A stretch of 64,000 nt of DNA from Echiichthys vipera (taxonomy: Eukaryota > Chordata > Actinopteri > Perciformes > Trachinidae): NCBI GenBank assembly GCA_963691815.1, contig OY829659.1, positions 11,672,533 through 11,736,532 on the forward strand, in the 5' to 3' direction. A model generated the notes under the pieces. The model was not told the DNA's origin. It made no database searches and was given only the letters and a program-made list of their open reading frames with translations. Each line of letters opens with the position of its first letter. Within the stretch, counting starts at the first letter, position 1. The position numbers and the translations under genes were made by a program. Shown piece by piece: positions 24,526 through 36,500 of the stretch.

Positions 24526-27500
24526 CTCCTGTTGTTGTTCACCTTTTTACTTCTCACCATGCTGGTCTCATCCAGTAGCTGCCGGAAATGTTCTTTCTTC
24601 TTCTTGGCCAGTGCTTCTACGTGTTCGTTAAACAGCTTCTCCTTCTCCTCTCTTTCTAGAAGTGATGCCGATTCCCAGCGATGGTCCTTCCGCAGGTTAC
24701 GGCGTGTGTCTGACCACGTTGCATCTGAAGACCGTACCTGAGGAAAGAATGAACAAAAAACACTAGCTGGTTATTAAACATCCTATATGGGTTTGCCTTC
24801 ATTCAATCAATTTTTATTTCCTTTCTGAAAACCTGCGTGAAAATGACAGGTGATGACAAATAGAATAGGATTTAATGAAAATTCAAATATGATTCATTTG
24901 TTTTATCACATTACAGCAAGTCTGAAGGGGATATAAAGAAGCTTCAGAGCATCTCACCATATCAGACATGAGGGCTTTGAAATGCTGGATGGCCTCCTCC
25001 CTTTTGTGCTGCTCCCTCTCTCGGTCGATCTCTTTGGTCTGTTCTGATCGGGCTTTCTGCACCTCCCGCTCCCTTTCTCTGAGACTGGCCTCGATACGAG
25101 CCTGCCGCTCCAACTCTCGCTCCTTATCGATGTCCATGCTCTGTGGAGGATGACACATGTTGACAATAAGGACTATGCTTGAAAATAGAACAGTAAAATT
25201 TGGAGAAGGTTGCCCAAGCGACCGGATCAATCAGTGTTGGTTTTGAGGCAGCTCGAAATGTGACGCAACTAGCGACTGTTCGGTAGCTTCCGCGGATGAG
25301 ATGAGCGCAGCTATCGAGCAAGACGTTCGCTAACGCTTTTTTTTCTTTCTCTTGGATCCTTCTGTTGGAATGTGGACCTGAAATTGTGCCTTTTATCTGT
25401 AAATTCACGTTACACAAACGGCAAACTAACGCTCTGTTAGTAGGTCATACGCATGGTTGATCTAATCGGTTGATTTTGATTGTCTATCACCAACATAGGT
25501 GGTGAGATGATTTATTTACAGATGATTTATCCAATCAGCAACCAGTATTTCCGCCTCTTCCCAAAAGATCTCTAACAGAGAGTTCCCAGATGCATATGCA
25601 GAGCAAATGTGAATTATACGAATCAATCAATCTGGCAGAGTGAGGTTACGGGAACACAGGCAATTCTTGGCAGTTTGACAGAGGATACAGTCCATTTCTG
25701 CAGTCGACATCGGAAAACCGTTGACTCTTTTTTACTTGTCTGGAATTTATTGCCTCCGTGGCAATAAAACGCGCTACACGAACCGTAGAAACTAGGCTTG
25801 ATGAACACTTATAGAGGTGACTGACTCAAACAGGCGCACTACAAATGGACTGGAAAAAACTTGATTGCCTTGCAACAATAAAGCATAATGCAACACTCTG
25901 AAGGACACTCTTCCCATTCAAAACTAATATCGGTTGTTGTCTGGTCCTTGAATATAATACAACAATGCTTTCTGAAATGTAATTTCAAAAAGGAACATTT
26001 AGAGGTTTGTCTTGCCTGTGCGGCCATGTTTTTTTCCTCGTATGCATTTGCTGGGCATCGTTACCACAACATTACCTGTACCCTGGGGTTATTATGAGTT
26101 CCTGAATGATCCCATTGATTGCGACGGCAATTTGATTAAATCAATTTAAACGGAAATGCATTACACAAACACAAACCATCATCTTCCATACAGAGAAGTG
26201 CTCCTACCTTGGCTTGTTTTTCCATGTACTGTTTGAACAGCTCTTCTCTGAGTGCGGAGCTCTCCACACCCTTGTATCGTGGGTCAGTCTCTAGCCTCTC
26301 TTTCACTTTGCTCCATCGCTGGCCTCCCTCTATGTGCTGCTCACTTAGGAGATCAAAGAAGTCCAGCTTCACCTGGGAACAAACACACACACCAAAATTA
26401 AAAATCTACCCAAAAACAAATCCAGATTCACCTAAAAATCACCACAGTCTTGTTCTAGAGCGATATCATATATTGGTATTTAAATGAGTGTGTGTGATAC
26501 CTTCTCTCCTCTGGACTTGGAGTCCTCTTTCTCTCTCTTCCTCAGAGCGGTGATGAATTCAATGAAGATGGCCTCTCTGTCCTTCATCTTCTCTATGGTC
26601 TTAAATCGCGGGTCTCTGCCGTGTTTCACTGCAAATTCACTAAATGTTGTTCTGTAAGGATTGAAAAAAAGAAAAAGCACTGCAGTTTCAACCTTGAAAA
26701 CGGGACATGTTACTAACATAAAATTATCCTTCACCACAATTACTTACTGTGAAATACTTATAATATATTATGATATTGCAAGTAAAGGATTTTAAATAAC
26801 ACATCAGTTTCTCTTGTGCTCATAAACAAAACAGAAAAGTCCTGCTCTGGCAGAATAATAACATTGTTAGAAGAATAAAGTAACTAATAAATATTAATAT
26901 TACCTTTTAAAACAAAAACTACCAGTAGACTAAAACTGGCCTGTCCCTTTACCGTGGTGTGAACTTTGCCTCCTCCATCATCTTCCTGAACTCGTCTTTG
27001 GCCTGCATCAGCTTGTTCTTCTTCTCCTTCCGCTCCTCCTCCGCTCGCGTCTTCACATACTGATCAAACACCTGAAATGGACGTAATCACAAAACTATGA
27101 CTTAAAGATTTTCTTTTAAAAGGCCAGTACATGACACAATACTGTGAAAATGAGTAACAGTGAGGGGAGAGAGAGGAAACATGTGAGAAAGGGAGAGAAA
27201 ATGTACCTGTTTCCTCTCTTTTGGGTTGAGCAGAAGGTAACGCGGGTCAAACACAATCTTATGAAGCTCTTTGTCCCAAGTCGAGAATGCCGACACCTAC
27301 AGGTAAGACATACAACGCAGGCATTAGACACTCCAGTATTAACTTGAATGTATTAAACTCACCACAAAACTCACAAAACGTTATTTGAAACTTCATAAAG
27401 TTGTGTTACCCCTCTCTCTAGCAGCATTTCTCTGAACTGGGTCATCCGGGCTTCTAGCGGCACTATGGCTCGTTCTCTGGCAGCTCTGAGCTCTGCCTCC

Positions 27501-30500
27501 ATTGCTGCTTCCTTCTCAGTGTCTGCCTCCTTCACCTCCTCCTTCCTGTGAGGGTGAAACCACAAAGGTCAGGAGAGGTGGAGAGAATTAATGAATATGA
27601 ATGACAGAAGACGGCTGGAGGAGAAAACAAGGAGGCGAGGGACAACTGGACATACTCTCATTCTCATTTCAAAAGCATGTTTGATGCTCTCATATCTCCA
27701 TAATAACAAAACTTTCACAAACGTTAGACTGGAAACCTAATTTGGGCCACACACTAAAGAAAATGACACCACACAAAACTAGCAGTTAGCCTGACCAGCT
27801 GTGAGATGTCGTTGTTTGTAACGCTAGATATACTTTATCAAAGATACCAGAAGAACAACACAATGCATAAAATAAGCAGAGAAGATGGGACAGATGTGTT
27901 TAACTAGAGATCTTAAAACGTTAAGGTTTCTGAAAATGACAACTAGTGCATTTGTTGCTAGTGCACAGTCACAGTGATTCGGTCTATAGCATTGAGGCAA
28001 TTCTTACCTTTCTGCATTTTTAGACTTTTCTTTTGTAATCTTAAAATGCTCATAATAATCACTCCACCAGGTGATTAAACAATATTTAATTGTTATATAT
28101 TTCTGATCAAAGTCTGACCAATCATTTTATTTGGTCCGGCCTGTCATCCGTCGCTCTGTTTCACTTGCGCTGCTAATGCTGCGTTCGAGTGTCATGGGAA
28201 GTCCGAAGTTTTGGACCTCCAACTAGGCAAAGTGCACTGGAATGCCTTTCAAAGTGGAACCTCCTAGGAGCTTCGGACTTCCCATTGCACATGAACGCAG
28301 CATTGCTCTCAGTGCATGTGTGGGGGAGCATCAGAGGTCAGGCAAGGGAAGAGGGCTGGACTTTGGAGGGAAACGCAGTGAGACATGCAAGAACGGTAAG
28401 AAATGTTTAAATAAGGGAAGACACTCATGACTTACTTTCTCTTTTTAGCTTTGGTTGGCTCCTCATCCTGATTCTCTTCAGGAGAAACGGCTAATTCTGG
28501 CTCCTCTTTACTGACAGCTGTGAATGAACAGACACAAAAATACTTATAATACTATACAAACTGCATCACACAGCATTTAAGACGACAGCAGCACTATCCT
28601 TGTACGTGCCCCTGTTTTGTGACATGTAAGTACTGTGTTTATTATCACTGACTGCATGTGAACATGTGTTTGTCCCCACTTGTCTTCTTGCTGTCCTCCA
28701 GGCCTCTCTTGTGCGGCGGCTCCTGGATGTGCTTGTCGACATCAGCTCGACCAACCAGCTCCTCGGGCCGGTCCCACATGGACAGCCGCGTTGTTGGATT
28801 GTAGAAGAACACGCGATCATCCCCCGTCCATACGACACACCTGAAATGTTTTAAGAGATGCATCAAGTTTATTAAGGTTAAAGTGCACCTTGGCTAAGAA
28901 GAATTAATTTTTTTTTTTTAAAAAGCACTTATATGAAGCACTCTAGAGATCGGCTTATTGAAAGCTACCGCACCTAATAACTTGCTCTTCTGTTTTGTAC
29001 CCTAATTGTTGAATGTACCCTTTGGAAATCGCTTTGGACAAAAGTGTCAGCTAAATGAAATGTAATATAAAGTGGAGCGGAGAGATTGCGTGGGATGTAA
29101 TGAGGTGTGCGTACCACGGTGTGCCAGGGATAGGGTTGGTGGCTACAGGTCTGGCTTTCTGAGCTGCTTTTTCCTCCTCCGTCATCTCTTCTTCTTTAGG
29201 CTCCTTGAAAAAGAAAGCGAGACATATCAGTTATCTCTGTTACTATTATTTATTATATGTATATTCATACTGTTCAATTATATCTGATCTATATTCTGGG
29301 TTACTAGTCAAATTCAAGCAGTTTTTAAGTTCTTCCAGCCCCCTAGAGTAGTGGTAAATTACATACAGGGTGTCCCAAAAAATGTATACACACTTAATAA
29401 AGTTAATAAATATGAATATATATATTTTTTGTTATGGGGATACCCAAAAGACAAAGTCTGTACTATGAACAACAACAGCAACAGTCGCTGAATTGAGAGC
29501 AGCCACCGAATGTGAATGCAGGAAAAATACCAAGGGAATTGTTCTGCGATGTGTGTGATTCCACTGATACGCGTTGTCAGCAGTGTCTGGACCAGAACAG
29601 ACATCCGTTTGAGAACAGGCGGTGACAAAACAATAAAATGATGTTTGTAAATTCTAGTACATTTTGAAAATTAAAAGAATTTTAATAAACACCTGCTTAA
29701 CACTTATGTGTATATATGCTGTATATAATTAGTGTATATGATTATAAACACAGCATGTACAGTACACTGAGTAGTGCACCTTTTCATCACATTAAAGCAG
29801 ATGTTACTGTGCTATGAACAAACAAAAGGAAAAAGCAACAAGTAGACATCAAATATGACCTAAATTTCAAGCACTGTATTCAAAAACCAAGCAGTATAGT
29901 TTACGTTGTGCTGTGGATACAATTTCTTGCATTCTGAGATTTAGTCGGAGTGAGTGTTTCCTTGTTGTTCAACCGGGTAATTCCACTCCCAACATACCTC
30001 CTTCTCATTGTTAGTGTTTTCTGCTTTGTTCTCCTCGTCCTCCATCTCCATCGCCTCAGCCTCCTCCTGGGCCAGACGCTCCTTGATCCTTTCTGCTTCT
30101 TTTTCTGAAGATAGCGAGGAGAAAAGGACAGGCACACACACACACACACAGTCTGTGAGGTGACTGAAATTGTTGTAGTGTAGCTTAACAAATGCAGCTC
30201 TTCATCAATTCTGCAAGAGTTTCATGGTTTAGTAAACAGGCTTATGAGTCATACCTGCTGCAAGGGACACAGCAGCTGTGTTTACATAAACTTATTTTAA
30301 TGCGCATTTTGAAGATTTGCATTAGAAAAACTGAAAGGATTCAAAGCATTCAAAATGTGAATTCGCCTTTTTTGAAATGGGGTTGGCGTGCTTAATGGTA
30401 TATTTAAAAGACACCTTTGCCAAGTTGGTACTGACGTATTAAACATTAAACCAGCTGTTTCCACTCTGTGTCTTCCTGGATATTCTCATAATTCGTCTCT

Positions 30501-33500
30501 TGTTTTGTTTCCGGTTTGCAACCTAAACTTCTCCTGCTCTGTTTACTTGCGGATTACAGCCATGCATAGCCTATAGCACAAACTTCTAAAGAAAATGCAG
30601 CCTAGTTTACTCGCTCCAAACCAGTTGATGGAAACACACCCAATTCGAATTTCTGTTTTTACATTTCAGAGGTTTGTGTAAAAAACACTTGGCAGAATGG
30701 AAACACAGATAGCGACGTGTAATGTGTGATCAGGGTTTTTGTAAGTTTGGCTGTGCAGCTTTTCTGACAATTAACAGTGATGTTGGTGAGCAGAAAATTT
30801 AAAGTGGGTGAAGCTTTTGAGATTGGTGATACTGGAGACCAGCCCAAGGATAGAATCTATTATCCATCAAATCCATTTATGTCCCAACCAACCACTATAT
30901 GTGCGCACACTAGTCAGCAGTGCCTACCTTTCTCCACCAGGGCCGGTGGTTTCTCCCAGGTGGACTCCAGTGTTCGGTTGTTGTAGTAGTAAGTTTTGCC
31001 ATCAGCTGTTTTGTACTCTGACCACTCGGGGAGATGCAATGATCCGGCCATGGAGGCAGGAGCTGCTGAGAGAGCCAGCTGTGGGTGCATCATGGAAACT
31101 AAAGGTGGGCCCATGCCAGGAAGCATACCTGTCATTGGTCAGAGAGGAAAGAGATAGATCGTTATTGGCTGAGACTCATATTTCTGCCTAAGCCACTAAT
31201 AGAAGTTGTGGTGGACTATACTATAGAATCGCCATTACTTTATATGTCAATTTGTGAAATGTAAGGTTTCCCACTGAACCAGAGGTGAGACAGAGCTCCA
31301 CAGGCAGAATAAAACAGATTTAGTGCAACTTCAAAAGGGGCTGTTCGTTTTCGTATGTGTCTGGTTATCTTGTGGAGTAGATTATGAGATGAGTGAGTGA
31401 ATTAAAAAAAATCAATTTGTGGAAGAAACTGCTTAAGTCTAACAATGCCTTTAAGAAACATAACTGGTAACAACAAACATAGGCCACATACACAAACAAA
31501 CAAAGCAGTGACCATACACACACATACATACATACATACATACATGCCACAAAAGAAGACAACCACATGAGCACATCATGTAGCTCTAACTACTATACTA
31601 CTGAATCTCAACTAGGCAAAAACAGCTGGCCTCATGGGAACCAACAAAGGTGATCTCTGTCTCAACATGTTTACAACCACACACTTCAAAATGGCCCTAA
31701 CAATCAACGACTTGGCCCAATCCAATGATTTAGTTGCTTGATATCAAGCGTCCTCTCATTTACCAGAAGGCAAACAAACAACTGGACAAAGCAGAAACAA
31801 AGTGCATTCACCATTTAGTAAGAGCTGAACACTAACGTTAACGCAGCAGGGATTATTTTTCAATGATGGAAACTAGAGATTAGCAAGTAAATATCTTTAA
31901 CCAAATAAGCTGGTGATTAAATGTATGTGACGTCTGCCTTGCAGCTCTTTTTTTAATCCAGAGTAAAAACAGTAAACTGAACATGCTAAATCTGTAAGAA
32001 TAATCACAATAATCTAAAGTCATGAATATTCAATCAGTTCTGCGTCTGTCTGTGGGAATGGAAACAATTTCCACTGTACACCGGATGGATCGTGTTCACA
32101 GCATTCACCACCATGCCACTGTTTGAGGGTTCCCATATATACCATATGACTCATGTAGACACCATTCACTACCATGCCATCTACTGTGGAACTGAGAGGC
32201 GAGCGGCTGGGTGTTTACCGTTGGGGCTGGGGCCTGCCTTTACACAGGGGGCACCTACTATCTGCATCATTGCTACACCTGCAAGAACAATGGACAAGCA
32301 AGCATCTGGTTGAACAAGGCAAGACACTAGACATGAGCTACCACTGTGTGTAAGTTTGTGTGTGTGGCCGCACACTTAGACAAAACACACGCCGAATTTT
32401 TGGGATTGTGTACGTTAAGAAGAAACAGTTGCTCAGTCTCTTTTGACGTTTATGTGCCTGTAATGTATTTAGAGATGTGAGGAATGAGCACAGTGTATAT
32501 TAGGTCTCTAAACTAAGATTTATTTGGACAAAAGCACATATAAAATAGTGAATGCATAACGTTGGAACACCACAAATCTTAAAGTCAGTCAGTAAGCTCT
32601 CAGTCTGATATTTGTTAGTTTGAACAACAATCAGCCCTAATCTAAAACTAGCCCCATATGATTTTTGCCAGACACTTGTCCACAAAGAACACAATAAACT
32701 GAGAGAATTAACCAGAATGAGCTTCTTCGATCATGTTTTGCCAAAATGAGGGACAGAGAGAGAAAAAAAGAAGGAATCAGAGAAGACACAAAAGAGAAGA
32801 GAAGAATCATCAAAAACAAAACTTTGAAAGCAACGACACAGGTGCATTTACATGACCCTAAATTTAAATTGAAGCCACTGCACTAAAGACTTTTTGTGCG
32901 ACCCTTAAACAAAATGTTGCCTGTCTTATCTGTTGTCGTAAAACCTTTACGCGGCATGTTACTTTCTACTAGATGTGTTACAATCTATTTTTTTTTGGCC
33001 CTGATTCGAGTTCTTTAATATTGTGCCCGATACGATAATTATATTTACATAGGAGCAGGAGATAGGCTTACGCAATGTTGATTAGAAATTTATCTGGCAC
33101 TATGACATATCAGGTGTAGCCTACAAAATTTGTTCCACCCTATGTTTCAGGAGCATCCCGGCTAAAGACAGCTCTACCTTTAACGTATCACACTAAAACC
33201 GAAAGTTTGTCCTGGCGCCCGACCAATCAACCTGCAATAAAGCTTATTTCTGTATGCATTTACTGACTATTTAACTGGATTCCAATATATTCATACAGCA
33301 GTTTCTATTCGAGATAGCAGCTAGATATTGTAGCCTATTTCTTGCTTCAAGTTCTTACCTGGTAGAGGGATGTGCATCCCCGGCAATGGCACCCTGAAAG
33401 GAGGCACCATGACAGGGGGGAAGGCAGGCTGGCCCACATTGTGCGGCAGCGCTGCAGGCAGAAGTGGCATGGTCTGTACCGCCGTAACAGGCGACGGCAT

Positions 33501-36500
33501 TGTGGAAACAGTTACCACAGTGACTGGAGATACACTAACAGTTGAGGACACAGTGGCAACAGAGGGTAGGTCTGCTACAACAGTGGCTTTTGGGCACAAA
33601 GAGAGAGAGAGAGAGAGAAAAAAAGTGAATTTCTATTTTTTGCTTTTGTGTGAGTGAGTAGGGTTGATCCAAGACTGTGTGCTTACCTGCTATGCTCACA
33701 GAGGGGGAGGGGGAGGAGGTGTTGGAGTCTGGACTGGAGGCGAGTGTGCGGGAGGGGGCCGTAGACAGGGCCTGAGTAGGGGAAGCTCCGGCTGCAGTGC
33801 TGGCAGTTGTGTTGACAATGGTTGAGCTGCCAGCTGCCGTCACCCCAACGTTGGGACCCGGCCCTGCAGGCCCCGTTACAAGAAGAGGGTTGAGTTCAGA
33901 TTGCTGGATGATCTTCACACCCTCTGGTTTACTCCACGATGACTCTCTGGTCCTTGCGTTGTAGTAATATGCCTGTGGAAGGGATAAAAGGCAAAAATAC
34001 ATTGAACTTATTTCTTGGGATCCAACAGCAACTAAAATATAAAGTTTGGCAACACAATTATATGTATCATCTACCTCTGTAATCATTTAGCAAGATTCTT
34101 TATACATAGTGACACCAGTTTTGTTAATTATATTGTTATTCACTAACCAAGATTCCTCCCAACTTCACAATATTCTGTATAATATTTCACTATTAGATGG
34201 AAAGCTCCACATCAGACATGTCTCAGTAATACTGAGGCTTCTTCTTTACTTTTGGAGAACTTTGTAAAGAGATGTCTCGCTTACCTTTCCTTCTGGCGTC
34301 TTGTTCTCTACCCAGATCTCCTCTGCAGGGCTGAGTGTGGGGGCTCCAGATGTGGGAATGGGGGGCATCCCAGGAGGAAACAGCATCCCTGGGGGAGGCG
34401 GCAGGTTCCCCATGGGAGGGGGAAGGAACGGAGGTCTCTGCAGCGAAAGATAAGAGACAGAGAATTACATTTTCAGACTGTAAGGAACGACAAGGAAAGT
34501 AAATTGCCCAATCAGAGTTTTCCCTGGTGGCCAGACAGATAAGCAGTCAACTATTTATCCGACAGCCAACACTTGAATGCTCTGAATTCAAATTTGGAGG
34601 TTAATGCATATATATTGTATCATTCAATAGAGAATCAAACTGGATCCAAGAATCCACTTAGAAGAAGTCAAATAGATTATAAAATGGTTGTAGTCACACT
34701 CCTCCTTGATTCTGTCTTGTATCTTGTTCTAAGGGCTAATACAAAGCTTTCTTTGTGGTCAACTGTTTTGCAGACTGTTTGCCAGATGGCTGCAGCGCCA
34801 TTGATTCATAGGAATTTTAAAAACTCTTAAAACGACGATAAAGGTCTTTAATTTTCACCTGCAAAAGACAGAATGTGAAAAATAAATCCTGGAAATGACA
34901 TTGAAGGATGTATAAATCATTTATTTGTAAACTATGGTGGAAAATAAGTGTTCTCAATATTTTGTAATACTATAACCTTTGACAGAGGTCAAACGTTTGA
35001 TGTAGGTCTTCACCAGGTTTGCACACACTTTAGCCGGTACTTTGGCCCATTCCTTCATGCAAATCTCCTCTAGAGCAAGATGTTTTGGGGCTGTCGCCAG
35101 GCAACATAGACTTTCAACTCACTCCATAGATTTTCTATGGGGTTGAGGTCTGGAGACTGGCAAGGCCACTCCAGGACTTTGAACTGCTTCTTACGGAGCC
35201 ACCTCTTTGTCTGGGGTCATTGTCATGCTGGAAGACCAAGCCACGTTTTATCTTCAATGCTCCCATTGATGGAAAGAGGGTTTTGGCTCAAAATCTCATG
35301 ATACATGGCCCCATTCATTCTTTCCATAACACGGATCAGTCGTCCTGTCCCCTTTGCAGAAAAACAGCCCCAAGGCATGAGGTTTCCACGCTCATGCTTC
35401 ACAGTAGGTATGGTGTTCTTGGGATGCAACTCAGTATTTTGTTTGTACCCAAAAGTTCTCTTTTGGTTTCATCTGACCACATGACATTCTCCCAATCTGC
35501 TTCTGGATCATCCATGCTCTCTGGCAAACTTCAGAGAGGCCTGGACATGTACTGGCTTAAGCGGGATTTGATTCCCTGTTGGCGTATAGTGTGTTACTAA
35601 TCGTAACCTTTGTTACTTTGGTCCCAGCTCTCTGCAGGTCATTCACCAGGTCCCTCGTGTAGTGCTAGGATTATTGCTCACCGTTCTCATTATCATTTTG
35701 ACCCACCGGGATGAGATCTTGCGTGGAGCCCCAGATCGAGGGAGATTATCAATGGTCTTGTATGTCTTCCATTTTCTAATAATTGCTCCCACAGTTGATT
35801 TATTCACACCAAGCTGCTTGCCTTCCAGCCTTTTACAGGTCTACAATTTTGTTCCCGGTGTCCTTCGACAGCTCTTTGGTCTTGACCATGGTGGAGTTTG
35901 GAGTCTGACTGTTTGAGGGTGTGGACAGGTTTCTTTTATACAGATAACGAGTTCAAACAGGTGCCGTTTATACAGATAACGAGTGGAGGACAGAAGAGCT
36001 TCTTAAAGAAGTTACAGGTCTGTGAGAGCCAAGGAACTTGCCTGTTTGTAGGTGACCATATACTTATTTTCCACCATCATTTATAAATAAGTTATTTTAA
36101 AATCCTACAATGTAAATAAATGGTTTTAAGTGGCAGCTCTACTACACACTTAAAAAGGTAAACAGTCACCTGTAGATGGGGAGGTCCAATGGGTGGTGGC
36201 ATGCCTCCTGGTGGTGGGATGGGCGGCATGTTGGGGTCAAAGGGTGGACGTGCAAATGGGGGTCGCGGCGGGGGTCCCCTCATCATCCCAAAAGGAGGCG
36301 GCGGTGGCCTAAGGAGTGGCGGTGGGCCTCGTAACACTGGGGTCTGGACAGGCGCGGGTGCAGGCGCGGGGCCGCGGAACCGCACTGCCTGCTGCACCAT
36401 TCTAGCGCACAAAAACAATATCAAGTTATAACCAGTGCTCAACAGCAGTATTAACAAAAACCCTCTTGTTCATATTTTGTATTTTATTTTTTGTAATTCT

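Noticed and set aside
33370..33657. Plus-strand Gly/Val/Thr-rich ORF
   Set aside because: Antisense of tcerg1 exon 5, which has clear homology and splice sites.
35220..35916. Plus-strand ORFs of 126 and 84 codons
   Set aside because: They are antisense to the decayed Tc1 transposase.
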